Source of the DNA: an uncultured Pseudomonadales bacterium
GTDB taxonomy: Bacteria > Pseudomonadota > Gammaproteobacteria > Pseudomonadales > Porticoccaceae
Reading direction: 5' to 3'
Assembly (NCBI GenBank): GCA_943788895.1
Contig: CALSRZ010000005.1
Location: 310,001 to 374,000 of the forward strand
DNA: 64,000 bases
In this document: positions 26,652 to 37,022 of the stretch, piece after piece
Layout: the number at the start of each line of letters is the position of its first letter
Numbering within the stretch: the first letter of the stretch is position 1
Program-made: the position numbers and the translations under genes
Notes under the pieces: generated by a model
Databases searched by the model: none
The model's input: the letters and a program-made list of their open reading frames with translations, nothing else
What the model was told of the DNA's origin: nothing

Positions 26652-28757
26652 CTAAGCCTGTCCATATTGCTCGCTGTGACCCAGCCAGCGGGCAATTAAT
26701 AGGTCCACATTTTCCGGATACTGCTGCAGAAGTGTCAGGGCGATTGTCTTTACCTCAGGCAGCATATGGGAATCTCTCTGCAGGTCGGCAATATGAAACT
26801 GCATATCGCCAGTTTGTCTGGTACCCAGCACTTCCCCGGGCCCGCGTATCTCCAGATCCTTCTCAGCAATCTTAAAGCCATCATTGGTCTCGCGCATAAT
26901 TTTCAGGCGCGCCGCGCTGTTGCCAGAGATAGGCGGTTGATAGAGCAGAACACAGTGGCTGTTTTCACTGCCGCGCCCCACACGGCCGCGCAGCTGGTGG
27001 AGCTGGGAGAGACCGAGACGCTCGGAGTTCTCGATAATCATCAGGCTCGCATTGGGCACATCAACGCCCACTTCAATAACTGTTGTGGCGACCAGTAAGT
27101 TGATCTCACCATCTTTAAAGGCCTGCATAATCTGCACCTTTTCTTTTGGCTTAAGACGGCCGTGAATCAAACCGATAGACAGCTCCGAGAGCATTAGTTG
27201 CAGCTCTTGGGCGGTTGCCTCGGCAGCCTGAGCTTCGAGCACATCCGATTCTTCAATTAGCGTGCATACCCAGTAGGCCTGACGACCGATGGTGCAGGAG
27301 GCGCGCACCCGCTCAATAACGTCGTTGCGTCTAAGATTGTTGAGAACCACCGTTTCCACCGGTGTGCGTCCCGGGGGCAGTTCGTCGATCACCGAGCAGT
27401 CGAGATCCGCATAGGCACTCATAGCCAGAGTTCTTGGAATAGGTGTCGCAGTCATAATCAACTGGTGGGGGGTGGAACCCAGACCCTCGGTATCAGCGTC
27501 AAGATTGGCGCCTTTCTTGCGCAGCGCCAGGCGCTGATGAACGCCGAAGCGGTGCTGCTCGTCAATAATTGTCAGGCCGAGATTATGGAATTCGACGCCT
27601 TCTTGAAACAGCGCATGGGTGCCAATAATAATCTGCGCGCTGCCATCGGCAATAGCGGCCAGCTGCACTTCGCGGCCCTTGCCCTTGAGTTTTCCTGTTA
27701 GCCAGGCAATGCGTATACCCAGAGGTTTCAGCCAGGTCTCGAAATTAACTCGGTGCTGCTCGGCGAGTATTTCTGTGGGCGCCATCAGTGCGGCTTGCAT
27801 ACCGCTGGCAATCGCCTGCACAGCGGCGAGAGCCGCGACCACGGTTTTGCCGGAGCCAACATCTCCCTGAACCAATCTCAGCATCGGCAGCGACTGACTG
27901 ATATCGGCACTGATTTCCGTGGCAACACGCTGCTGTGCAGAGGTCAGTGTAAATGGCAGTTGCTCGAGGAAGCGTTGACTGGCGGCCTCATTGGGGGCCA
28001 GTGCTGGAGCTCCTTGCTGTTGAATCTTCTGTCGCAGCCGCAACAGACTTAAATGATGGGCGACCAACTCTTCAGCGGCGAGCCGCTGCTGGGCAGGATG
28101 TTCTCCCTCTGCGAGCAGATTCAGTGCAGTGCCCGGTGGTGGGTTGTGCAACAGACGCAGGGCATCGACCAGAGAGTAAGTCAGCCTGGGACTGTCCAGA
28201 TCTGCATATAGTAGATCTTCAAGTCGATGAGTATCCAGTCGTTGCAATGCCTGACCACAGAGATCGCGAATTCGCTGTTGAGTAACACCCTCGGTTGCCG
28301 GATAGATCGGGGTCAGGGTTTCTGCCAGTGCCGGCGGTTTGGCCTGATTGAGATGCTGATACTCAGGATGGTACATCTCCAGGCCAGCTTTGCCGCGCCG
28401 CACCTCGCCAAAACAGCGCAGTTGGGTTCCAGCTTGCAGGCTCTGTTGCTGAGCCTGATTAAAATGGAAGAAGCGCAGTGTGATTGTTCCGCTGTGATCC
28501 TGAATTCGGCAGACCAGGCTGCGGCGTCGACCAAAGACCACATCAGAGGCTTTTATCTCGCCTTCAATAACCACCTCGGTCAGTGGTTGGATGCCGCCAA
28601 TAGCGGTGATTTTTGTACGGTCTATATAGCGCAGCGGCAAATGAAAAAGCAGATCCTGAACGCTGTGCAGGCCGAGTTTTTGCAGTTTGCCGGCAAGCTG
28701 TGGGCCAACGCCGCGCAGCTTATCGACACCAATTTCATGCAGAGCCGAGGCAGCCAT
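26652..28757 (-). CDS. recG: ATP-dependent DNA helicase RecG
   Basis: A branch-migration helicase that remodels stalled forks. It has an N-terminal wedge/OB domain (HLPLRYIDRTKI), Walker A VQGDVGSGKTVVAALAA, a DEAH-like box IDEQHRFGVHQR, motif III MTATPIPRT and the helicase C-terminal part (RLGLSQLHQLRGRVGRG). Length 701 residues is normal. The start overlaps the oxyR stop (TAATG), so oxyR-recG form an operon as in pseudomonads. Confidence 0.97.
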   Translation of the reverse strand: MAASALHEIGVDKLRGVGPQLAGKLQKLGLHSVQDLLFHLPLRYIDRTKITAIGGIQPLTEVVIEGEIKASDVVFGRRRSLVCRIQDHSGTITLRFFHFNQAQQQSLQAGTQLRCFGEVRRGKAGLEMYHPEYQHLNQAKPPALAETLTPIYPATEGVTQQRIRDLCGQALQRLDTHRLEDLLYADLDSPRLTYSLVDALRLLHNPPPGTALNLLAEGEHPAQQRLAAEELVAHHLSLLRLRQKIQQQGAPALAPNEAASQRFLEQLPFTLTSAQQRVATEISADISQSLPMLRLVQGDVGSGKTVVAALAAVQAIASGMQAALMAPTEILAEQHRVNFETWLKPLGIRIAWLTGKLKGKGREVQLAAIADGSAQIIIGTHALFQEGVEFHNLGLTIIDEQHRFGVHQRLALRKKGANLDADTEGLGSTPHQLIMTATPIPRTLAMSAYADLDCSVIDELPPGRTPVETVVLNNLRRNDVIERVRASCTIGRQAYWVCTLIEESDVLEAQAAEATAQELQLMLSELSIGLIHGRLKPKEKVQIMQAFKDGEINLLVATTVIEVGVDVPNASLMIIENSERLGLSQLHQLRGRVGRGSENSHCVLLYQPPISGNSAARLKIMRETNDGFKIAEKDLEIRGPGEVLGTRQTGDMQFHIADLQRDSHMLPEVKTIALTLLQQYPENVDLLIARWLGHSEQYGQA

Positions 28758-29680
28758 TAGCGACGTGTTATCCCAGGTAGATTGCTGTCATAAATAGACT
28801 GGCGCAGTGCGTCGATGGCCTTGTGGCGTGGGAAGCTGGCACGCCAGGCCAGTGCCGCAGTGCGGGTTGGCGAAGTTCCAGAAAAAGGTCGCGTTTCTAA
28901 GCCATTTCGAAGATCTTCGGCGCCAATGGCAGCAGTTTTAGGTAATATCGTGATGCCCAGTCCAGAGGCAACCATATAGCATAGGGTCTCCAGCGAACTG
29001 CCTTCGGTCATGGTATGAACCGATGCGGGCTGCGGTTTTGCGCAATTAATATTTGGCAGGGCTTCAATCACCTGATCTCTAAAGCAGTGCCCTTCACCCA
29101 TCATCAGAACATTTTCATTGTCCAGATCAGTGCGCTCGATGCTGCTCTTTTTGCACAGTGGGTGATCTTTGGGTAACAGCACTATAAAGGGCTCTTCGTA
29201 GAGTGGCTGAACTACCACATCGGGTTCGCTAAATGGCAGGGCGACAATAATCACGTCCACCTCGCCATTGCGCAGCTGTTTGCGCAGAGTGCTGGTAAAG
29301 CTCTCTTCAATAACCAGTGGCATCTGCGGTGCGGATTTTTGCAGAGGCGGAATAAAGTGCGGAAACAGGTAGGGGCCAATGGTAAAGATGGCACCCACAT
29401 TTAACGGGCTGTTGAGTTGGTCTCTACCGGAGATGGCGATATCTTTAATCGCCGCAGCTTCCTCTAAGACGCGCTGCGACTGGGCGATAACACGCTCGCC
29501 GACAGGGGTGGAGTGAACACTGCTTTTAGAGCGTTCAAAAAGCTCAACACCCAGCTCACCCTCAAGTTTTTTAACCGCTATACTAAGCGTCGATTGATTG
29601 ACGTTGCAGCGTTCTGCAGCCTTGCCAAAATGTTGCAGCTGGGCGAGTGTGACTACATAGCGAAGTTCGGTGAGTGTCAT
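28757..29680 (-). CDS. oxyR: LysR-type peroxide regulator OxyR, atypical second cysteine
   Basis: A 307-residue LysR regulator of the peroxide response. The N-terminal helix-turn-helix is LAQLQHFGKAAERCNVNQSTLS. The sensing Cys is C199 in GEGHCFRDQV. The usual resolving Cys at 208 is Leu (IEAL), and the next Cys is C213 (INCAKPQ). The rest of the effector domain fits OxyR (LCYMVASGLGITILPKTAA). It is upstream of and overlapping recG. It diverges from the SDR gene at 29740, with about 60 bases between the starts that may hold its autoregulatory site. Confidence 0.9.
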   Translation of the reverse strand: MTLTELRYVVTLAQLQHFGKAAERCNVNQSTLSIAVKKLEGELGVELFERSKSSVHSTPVGERVIAQSQRVLEEAAAIKDIAISGRDQLNSPLNVGAIFTIGPYLFPHFIPPLQKSAPQMPLVIEESFTSTLRKQLRNGEVDVIIVALPFSEPDVVVQPLYEEPFIVLLPKDHPLCKKSSIERTDLDNENVLMMGEGHCFRDQVIEALPNINCAKPQPASVHTMTEGSSLETLCYMVASGLGITILPKTAAIGAEDLRNGLETRPFSGTSPTRTAALAWRASFPRHKAIDALRQSIYDSNLPGITRR

Positions 29681-29739
29681 TTAACAACCCCTGGATAGAC
29701 TGTAATAATAGCCAAAATAGATTAAATAGGAAGCGTTGA

Positions 29740-30582
29740 TTGAAAATTTTATTAGCAGGCTGTGGCGATATTGGCTGTCGGACTGGATTGCGCTTAGCGC
29801 CGCAGTTTGAATGTTTTGGTCTCAAGCGCAATCCGCAAAATTTGCCAGATTCTATCAACCCGATTGCTGGCAGCCTGACCGATCTCAATCGTCTGCAGGA
29901 AGTTCTGGCTGAGGGTTTTGATGTGCTGGTAGTGACATTGACCCCAGGTGAATTTACGCCGGAGGCCTATCAAAAATCCTATGTGGATGGTGCGGCAACG
30001 ATTGCATCGGCGATTAATAACGCTGAGCATAAGCCGCGACTGGTAATCTGGGTTTCCAGTACCAGTGTCTATGGCGATAGGCAGGGTGCCTGGGTCGACG
30101 AGCAGTCAGTAACAGCACCGCTGTCATTTTCCGGCAAGTTGCTGTTACAGGCAGAGGAACAGATTGCCGCACTGCCCTGCGCGTCGATTATTGTTAGATT
30201 TTCCGGTATCTATGGCCCCGGCCGCACGCGTATGCTGGGTCAGATACTGGCCGGCAAAGGCCGCCCGGCTCAGCCCGAGCAGTGGAGTAATCGTATTCAC
30301 AGTGATGACTGTGCGGGGGTGTTGGCGCACCTTATTCGCTGCTTTGAAAATGGCGATAAGCTCGACAGTCTGTATGTGGCAACTGATTGCGCACCGGTGA
30401 CTCAGCATGATTTACGTCTGTGGCTGGCGGCGCAATTAAACGTTGATTTACAGGATGAAATTGTCGAGCAGAAGGCGATTCGCCGCTGTAGTAACCAGCG
30501 GCTTTTAGAGACCGGCTATGAGTTTATCTATCCGGGTTATAAAGAGGGTTATCAGTCTTTAATTGATGCTTTGCCTGAATAG
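29740..30582 (+). CDS. NAD-dependent epimerase/SDR family protein (YeeZ-like)
   Basis: A 280-residue extended-SDR protein. It starts at TTG 29740 with ILLAGCGDIGCRTGLRL, a Rossmann Gly-rich motif. Later motifs are VWVSSTSVYGDRQG, IIVRFSGIYGPGRTRML and NRIHSDDCAGVLAHLI. The canonical Tyr-x3-Lys pair is not evident, so it may be a non-catalytic or atypical member like E. coli YeeZ. AGGAAG upstream is the ribosome site. It is divergent from oxyR. Confidence 0.82.
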   Translation: MKILLAGCGDIGCRTGLRLAPQFECFGLKRNPQNLPDSINPIAGSLTDLNRLQEVLAEGFDVLVVTLTPGEFTPEAYQKSYVDGAATIASAINNAEHKPRLVIWVSSTSVYGDRQGAWVDEQSVTAPLSFSGKLLLQAEEQIAALPCASIIVRFSGIYGPGRTRMLGQILAGKGRPAQPEQWSNRIHSDDCAGVLAHLIRCFENGDKLDSLYVATDCAPVTQHDLRLWLAAQLNVDLQDEIVEQKAIRRCSNQRLLETGYEFIYPGYKEGYQSLIDALPE

Positions 30583-30616
30583 CCCTTCTTAAATAACTTC
30601 TTTTAAATAGCTATTC

Positions 30617-31000
30617 TTAAATAACTACGATCCCATCCATTTCTACCTGCGCGCCCTTGGGTAATTCACTGACGCCGATTGCTGCGCGGGCCGGGAATGG
30701 CTGCTGAAAATATTCCGCCATCACTTCATTGACCGCAGTAAAGTTGCCGAGGTCGGTGAGGAAGATATTGAGTTTAACTATATTGCTAAGATCGCCGCCG
30801 GAGGCTGCGCAGACCGCGCTGAGGTTATCGAAAACCTGGCGAATACTGGCTTTGATATCAGCATCGACCAGTTCCATTGTCTGGGGGTCGAGGGGAATCT
30901 GTCCAGAGAGATAAACAGTGTTGTTGACCTTAACTGCCTGGGAGTAAGTGCCTATGGCTGCGGGGGCGTTGTCGGTATGAATTACGGCTTTATTGGTCAC
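30617..31000 (-). CDS. ridA: RidA family enamine/imine deaminase
   Basis: A 127-residue YjgF/RidA protein that hydrolyses reactive 2-aminoacrylate-type imines from PLP enzymes. Signatures are [23 protein letters not shown], the active-site Arg in [21 protein letters not shown], and [17 protein letters not shown] start at 31000 with GGAGA upstream follows spoT by 21 bases, as in pseudomonads. Confidence 0.95.
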   Translation of the reverse strand: MTNKAVIHTDNAPAAIGTYSQAVKVNNTVYLSGQIPLDPQTMELVDADIKASIRQVFDNLSAVCAASGGDLSNIVKLNIFLTDLGNFTAVNEVMAEYFQQPFPARAAIGVSELPKGAQVEMDGIVVI

Positions 31001-31021
31001 GGTAGTCTCCGATGTTGGTCA

Positions 31022-33136
31022 TTAATTTTTAACGCGATGGATGCGGCGCACATGTTTCAAGCCGCGAATGCGTCTGAGAATATCTGCCAGATGAATACGG
31101 TCGCGCACGGTCAGAACGACGTCGACTACACTGGTAAAGGCATCTTTTTCATCGACGCTGATATTTTCAATAGTGGCATCTGATTCGGTCATTCGCGATG
31201 CTAGGGCAGCAATAAAGCCGCGCTCCGGTGTGATCTCTACTTTGAGCTCGACAGGGAACTCACCGCTGACATTATTTGACCAGGCCAGCGGCATACACTT
31301 TTCTGGGTTGTTGCGAATTTCGACAAGATTGCGGCAGGATTCCAGATGAATCACTAGGCCTTTACCCGGAGAGATATGGCCGACGATCGGGTCTCCTGGT
31401 ATCGGGTGGCAGCAGCGGGCATATTGCAGCAGCAGACCATCAGAGGCATCAACCATAACCGGGAGTGTCGAGTTTTTGCTCTCTTCACTGGGCTTGCGTT
31501 TGGCTGCCGGAACCAGCAGGTTTGCCACAGCAAAGGGCACGCGATTGCCGAGGCCAATCTGCTGCAGAATATATTCAAAGGTCTTGGCGCCGGTCTCTTT
31601 GAGCAAGCCTTTGATCTGTGATTTCTTAAGCTGCTTATAGCTGGTTCCAAGGCGGCTGAGGGACTGGTCGAGCAGCCGCTTGCCGAGGTCGACAGACTCA
31701 TCGTGTTGCTGGTGTTTAAGGAAGTGGCGAATCGCACTGCGCGCTTTTGCGGTGACGACAAAGTTTAGCCAGTTTGGATTTGGCTGGGCTTCCTCGGCGC
31801 TGATAATTTCTACTTTTTGACCACTTTGTAACTGTTCGGAAAGCGGCGTCAGTTGCCCATCTACACGACAGGCAATACAGCTGTTGCCAAGTCCGGTATG
31901 CACCGAGTAGGCGAAGTCGATAGGTGTGGCGCCAGAGGGCAGTTCGACTATATTGCCCTTGGGTGTAAACACATAGACTTCGTCGGGGAATAGATCCGCC
32001 TTAACATGCTCGAGAAATTCCAGAGAGTCGCCTGCCTGCAGCTGCATATCGAGCAGGCCCTGAACCCATCTGGCGGCGCGGCGCTGATTGACGTCACCAC
32101 TCTGACCGCCAGTCTTGTATTCCCAGTGAGCGGCGATGCCGTAGCTGGCCATGGCTTCCATCTCGACGGTGCGTATCTGCACTTCGATCACCACACCATG
32201 CATACCCACTAATACCGTATGCAGGGACTGGTAGCCGTTGGCTTTGGGGATGGCGATATAGTCTTTAAATTCGCCGGGCACCGGCTTGAAAAGATTGTGC
32301 ATCATGCCGAGTATTCGGTAGCAGTCATCAACACTGTTAACGATCAGGCGGAAGGCGAATACATCCATAATGTCACGGAACGAGCGATGCTTTTCGCGCA
32401 TCTTGCGATAGATGCTCCAGAGATGCTTTTCGCGGCTCTTAACTGTGCCTTCTAAGTCTTCTTTATCCAGGCGTATTTCAATCGCCTGATGAATTTCGGT
32501 GACAACTTCTTTGCGATTCTTTTTTGCTGCCTTCATGGCTTCGCGCAGACGCCGGTGGCGCAGCGGGTACATGGCGGCAAAGCCGAGGTCTTCGAGCTCG
32601 AGACGAATATCGTTGATACCCAGACGCTGGGCAATTGGGGCATAAATATCGAGAGTTTCGCGAGCGATGCGCCGACGTTTGGCCGGGGCTAACACCCCGA
32701 GGGTGCGCATATTGTGCAGTCGGTCGGCGAGCTTAACCAGAACCACGCGAATATCCCGCGACATCGCCAGAGTCATTTTCTGGAAACTTTCCGCCTGCTG
32801 CTGGGCTTTTGATTCAAACTCGATTTCGGTGAGCTTACTGACCCCATCAACCAGATCGGCGACTGGGCGGCCAAAGCGACGACTTATCTGGCCTTTGGTA
32901 ACCCCGGTATCTTCAATAACGTCGTGAAGCATGGCGGCCATCAGGCTCTCATGATCCATACGCATATCAGCGAGGATATGGGCAACGGCCAGGGGATGGG
33001 AAATATAGGCATCGCCACTCTGGCGCATCTGGCCTTCGTGGCATTTCTCGGCAAATTTGTAGGCGCGCTCTACGCGGCTAACTTCTTTGGCGTCGAGATA
33101 GAAAGAGAGTTTATCTAACAGTAAGCGCAGCGCCAA
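31022..33136 (-). CDS. spoT: Bifunctional (p)ppGpp synthetase/hydrolase SpoT
   Basis: The stringent response enzyme. The HD hydrolase domain has the intact HDVIEDT motif (H71, D72) and RLADRLHNMRTL. The synthetase domain has YRILGMMHNLFKPVPGEFKDY and GYQSLHT. The TGS domain begins DEVYVFTPKGNIVELPSGATPIDFAYSVHT, and an ACT domain closes the protein. Length is 704 residues. The start is TTG 33136 with an AGGGAGAGAG ribosome site. The intact HD motif favours SpoT over RelA. Confidence 0.97.
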   Translation of the reverse strand: MALRLLLDKLSFYLDAKEVSRVERAYKFAEKCHEGQMRQSGDAYISHPLAVAHILADMRMDHESLMAAMLHDVIEDTGVTKGQISRRFGRPVADLVDGVSKLTEIEFESKAQQQAESFQKMTLAMSRDIRVVLVKLADRLHNMRTLGVLAPAKRRRIARETLDIYAPIAQRLGINDIRLELEDLGFAAMYPLRHRRLREAMKAAKKNRKEVVTEIHQAIEIRLDKEDLEGTVKSREKHLWSIYRKMREKHRSFRDIMDVFAFRLIVNSVDDCYRILGMMHNLFKPVPGEFKDYIAIPKANGYQSLHTVLVGMHGVVIEVQIRTVEMEAMASYGIAAHWEYKTGGQSGDVNQRRAARWVQGLLDMQLQAGDSLEFLEHVKADLFPDEVYVFTPKGNIVELPSGATPIDFAYSVHTGLGNSCIACRVDGQLTPLSEQLQSGQKVEIISAEEAQPNPNWLNFVVTAKARSAIRHFLKHQQHDESVDLGKRLLDQSLSRLGTSYKQLKKSQIKGLLKETGAKTFEYILQQIGLGNRVPFAVANLLVPAAKRKPSEESKNSTLPVMVDASDGLLLQYARCCHPIPGDPIVGHISPGKGLVIHLESCRNLVEIRNNPEKCMPLAWSNNVSGEFPVELKVEITPERGFIAALASRMTESDATIENISVDEKDAFTSVVDVVLTVRDRIHLADILRRIRGLKHVRRIHRVKN

Positions 33137-33164
33137 AAAACTCTCTCCCTAGTTTTAACGAGCC

Positions 33165-33488
33165 TTAGATAGACGGCTCTTGAGGAGGTGCTGAGGCTGT
33201 TAAAGCTTCGACAACGGCATCTACGGTTGCTTCAGCAGTAGCGGCTTCGCTATCTTCCTCTGCGTCAACGATTTCATAGTCCTGACGAACTTCGGTAAGA
33301 ATAGCGGCAGTCACTAAGCCTTCTTCGATTTCACGGAGTGCTATAACGGTAGGCTTATCATTTTCTTCAGGTACCAGAGCTGGGCGGCCGCCGGTGGCTA
33401 TTTGGCGCGCGCGCTTGGAGCCAACCATGACCAGTTCAAAACGATTATCAACGTGATCCAAACAATCTTCTACAGTAATTCGAGCCAT
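33165..33488 (-). CDS. rpoZ: RNA polymerase omega subunit
   Basis: A 107-residue omega subunit: [32 protein letters not shown] and [15 protein letters not shown] are family-defining. The acidic, Ala-rich C-terminal tail is longer than in E. coli. It lies between gmk and spoT, the usual gmk-rpoZ-spoT order. Confidence 0.97.
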   Translation of the reverse strand: MARITVEDCLDHVDNRFELVMVGSKRARQIATGGRPALVPEENDKPTVIALREIEEGLVTAAILTEVRQDYEIVDAEEDSEAATAEATVDAVVEALTASAPPQEPSI

Positions 33489-33663
33489 TTTATATCCACC
33501 GGGGTAAAAAAATTTAATCTAAACTTGATCGATTATTGCAACGAAATGTTGCTGAGTCGCCCAGTTTACCTAAAGCGACGAGTTACGACAATAAAGTTAC
33601 TGTAATTAAGTTGCGAGAATAACTTTCCCTTGAACGATGCTAGGGCAATTCGCTGAAGCGGCC

Positions 33664-34305
<642 letters not shown>

Positions 34306-34365
34306 TTAGGTAGGCAGTTTACATCAGCGGTGAAATTATTCCAGATGCCTCAATCCCTGCGACTG

Positions 34366-35235
34366 CTATTTTTTGCTGCTGTTTTTTCCGGCCATTGTTT
34401 CTGGAGAGAAGGTTTCATTCTGCGGGTCGAAAATCTGATTTAACTTGCCAGCGAGACGGATACCAGCCATCAACAGGCGTTTTTCAATAATCGGTTGATT
34501 GCGATTGATATAGTCAGCACTAATGGCGAGCGGCTTTTTGCCGATATTACCCGCAGGGTTTTTAAGGCCAAATTCATAGACCTGTGGGCGCAGGGATTTT
34601 GATTCTTCAGCCCAGTGCAAAAAACTATCCTGCTGCCATTGCTCGGCCTGTTTTTCACTGACAGTATCGAGCCGTTCAATATAGTCCTCAACACTTAGCT
34701 TGGCTATTGCAATCAGGCCGCTGTCCCAAACCCAGTGCAGATTTTTGGTTCTTTTATTTTTCGGCCATTTAATCGCAATGCTGTTGCCGCCGCGATCATT
34801 GTGGCGACCCACATGCAGTGGCTGGTGAATATCCCCGGCGAAGTGGATAAAAAATCCCAGAGCATCACGGCGCTCGCGGCTGGAGAGCTCGGGGTTGGCA
34901 AGCTGCAAATAAGAGTGATTCAGTGCGCTGAGAACATCGCCCTTTGCGCTGCGCTTAGCTGTGCCGACCTGCTGGTGATCCGCAACGTTAATATAGTGCC
35001 AGTATTTGGATTTTTTCCAGACGGGAATACCGCGAATTTTATCCGGCCACAGCGATAATTCGCCGAGGTCGTCAGTGATGGATTTAATCTCCAGAGCAGT
35101 TTTCTCGCTGAGGTGGTTTTCAGCAATGCCAACAATAATTCGGTGGCCGTCGGCACCAAAAGCACAGGCCCGACCAGTGAATATGGACAGGTAAAAAACA
35201 CTGATGTAAGTGAGTATCCACTTGCTATTAAGCAT
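34366..35235 (-). CDS. Secreted S1/P1-type nuclease
   Basis: A 289-residue zinc-dependent single-strand nuclease / 3'-nucleotidase family protein. A signal peptide ends near GRACAFG, leaving an N-terminal region starting FGADGHRIIVGIAE. Zinc-site motifs are WPDKIR, KYWHYINVAD, HFAGDIHQPLHVGRHNDRGGNS and LHWVWDSGLI. The full trinuclear zinc ligand set appears present. It probably acts in the periplasm or outside the cell to degrade nucleic acid. It sits between housekeeping genes gmk and yicC without being part of either operon. Confidence 0.9.
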   Translation of the reverse strand: MLNSKWILTYISVFYLSIFTGRACAFGADGHRIIVGIAENHLSEKTALEIKSITDDLGELSLWPDKIRGIPVWKKSKYWHYINVADHQQVGTAKRSAKGDVLSALNHSYLQLANPELSSRERRDALGFFIHFAGDIHQPLHVGRHNDRGGNSIAIKWPKNKRTKNLHWVWDSGLIAIAKLSVEDYIERLDTVSEKQAEQWQQDSFLHWAEESKSLRPQVYEFGLKNPAGNIGKKPLAISADYINRNQPIIEKRLLMAGIRLAGKLNQIFDPQNETFSPETMAGKNSSKK

Positions 35236-35270
35236 ATAAATTCACTGTGCTTTTGAGGTCTATACGGTGT

Positions 35271-36134
35271 TTATTCAATATTCTGAATCTGTTCACGCAT
35301 CTGTTCGATCAGCACTTTTAGCTCCACAGATGCCTGGGTGGTAACCCCGGCAATTGATTTCGAACCCAGAGTATTGGCTTCGCGATTGAGCTCCTGCATC
35401 AAGAAGTCCAGCCGTCGACCAATCGACTCCTTGCTGCTCAATACTCGGCGAATCTCGCTGATATGGGCTTCGAGACGATCCAGCTCTTCGTCGACATCGG
35501 TGCGGTTGGCAATAATCACCATCTCCTGCTCCAGACGATCATTGTCGAACTGCTCTTTAAGGTCGCTGAGTTTTTGCTGCAGACGCTGGCGCTGGTCTGC
35601 GAGGATGCCGGGCAGGTTATCGCGCACGATCACCAGTTGGGCTTCAATGCCGACAAGGCGCTGTTCAATCATCTCGGCGAGCTTTTCACCCTCGCGCTGA
35701 CGGCCTTCAAGCAGTTGCTCGACGGTTGTGGCGAAGGTTTTTTTGGCTGCAGTCAACAGTTCATCTGTATCTATATTCTGTTCTTTCAAAATACCCGGCC
35801 AGCGCAAAATATCCAGAGGCGAGATCGCGGCGGGGTTTTTCAGTTCGCCAGAGATTTCTTCGGCGATATCGATATAGCGCTTGGCCAGCTGCAGGTCAGC
35901 TTCAACGCTGTCATCGGAATTATTAAACGCCAGCTGCATTGAGCAGTCGATTTTGCCGCGGTTGAGTTTTTTTCGGGCAACTTCACGCAGTGGCATTTCG
36001 ATTTGACGCAAGGTATCGGGCAGTCGAAATCCGGTTTCCAAGAAACGGTGGTTCACTGAGCGCAGTTCGCAGGTTACCGAACCCCAGCTAAAATCAATGG
36101 TATTGCGGGCAAATGCCGTCATGCTGCGGGCCAT
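35271..36134 (-). CDS. yicC: YicC/YloC family endoribonuclease-like protein
   Basis: A 287-residue YicC-family protein: MARSMTAFARNTIDFSWGSVTCELRSVNHRFLE at the N-terminus, with the conserved C-terminal DFLMQELNREANTLGSKS and LKVLIEQMREQIQNIE. Family members have been linked to RNA decay. It is divergent from rph with about 125 bases between, a conserved arrangement. Confidence 0.94.
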   Translation of the reverse strand: MARSMTAFARNTIDFSWGSVTCELRSVNHRFLETGFRLPDTLRQIEMPLREVARKKLNRGKIDCSMQLAFNNSDDSVEADLQLAKRYIDIAEEISGELKNPAAISPLDILRWPGILKEQNIDTDELLTAAKKTFATTVEQLLEGRQREGEKLAEMIEQRLVGIEAQLVIVRDNLPGILADQRQRLQQKLSDLKEQFDNDRLEQEMVIIANRTDVDEELDRLEAHISEIRRVLSSKESIGRRLDFLMQELNREANTLGSKSIAGVTTQASVELKVLIEQMREQIQNIE

Positions 36135-36259
36135 AATATCTCCAGTTAAAAAATTAATTGCGCCATGGTAACAAAGGCGGTCACGGGGTTGGTAGATTTG
36201 CTACAATTCGCCCGATTTTTATTTCACGTGCTTTAACTAATCCCTAATAGGAAAGAATT

Positions 36260-36979
36260 ATGTCTCGACCCAGCGGCCGCCGCCCCGAACAACTTCGCCA
36301 AGTCAAAATCACCCGTGATTTCACCTGCCATGCAGAGGGTTCTGTGCTGGTTGAGTTTGGCAATACCAAAGTTATCTGTACTGCCAGTGTCGAGCCGGGT
36401 GTGCCGAGATTTTTGCGCGGTAAGGGCGAGGGCTGGGTGACAGCGGAATACGGTATGTTGCCGCGCTCGACGGGCAGTCGAATGGGCCGTGAAGCGGCGC
36501 GTGGCAAGCAGAGTGGCCGTACTCAGGAGATTCAGCGTCTGATTGGCCGCTCTCTGAGAGCAGCGGTAGATCTGAAAAAGCTCGGTGAGCACACCATCAA
36601 TATTGACTGTGATGTTATTCAAGCGGATGGCGGCACACGTACTGCATCGATTACCGGCGCCTGTGTTGCACTGGTCGATGCGATTCGCCACCTACAGCGC
36701 AAGAAGGCGATTGTCGATGATCCGCTGTTGACCATGATTGCCTCGGTGTCGGTGGGTGTTTACAAAGGCACACCAGTGTTAGATCTTGATTACCCCGAAG
36801 ATTCAAATGCTGAAACCGATATGAATGTGGTGATGAATGCTGATGGCGGCTTTATCGAAGTTCAGGGCACTGCTGAAGCGGCACCTTTCAGTGAAGAAGA
36901 GTTGAGCTCTATGCTAAAACTCGCCAAGCAGGGTATTGCCGATCTGGTCCGTGTTCAGCAGATGGCCTTAGCCCAATAA
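36260..36979 (+). CDS. rph: Ribonuclease PH
   Basis: A phosphorolytic 3'-5' exoribonuclease that trims tRNA 3' ends. Motifs: [36 protein letters not shown], the phosphate-site [16 protein letters not shown], and [19 protein letters not shown]. Length 239 residues is normal. AGGAAAG precedes the ATG. pyrE follows 43 bases later, as in many proteobacteria. Confidence 0.97.
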   Translation: MSRPSGRRPEQLRQVKITRDFTCHAEGSVLVEFGNTKVICTASVEPGVPRFLRGKGEGWVTAEYGMLPRSTGSRMGREAARGKQSGRTQEIQRLIGRSLRAAVDLKKLGEHTINIDCDVIQADGGTRTASITGACVALVDAIRHLQRKKAIVDDPLLTMIASVSVGVYKGTPVLDLDYPEDSNAETDMNVVMNADGGFIEVQGTAEAAPFSEEELSSMLKLAKQGIADLVRVQQMALAQ

Positions 36980-37022
36980 TCAGTCAGCAAAACAAGCAAC
37001 TCTAACAATAAAGATTAAAATT

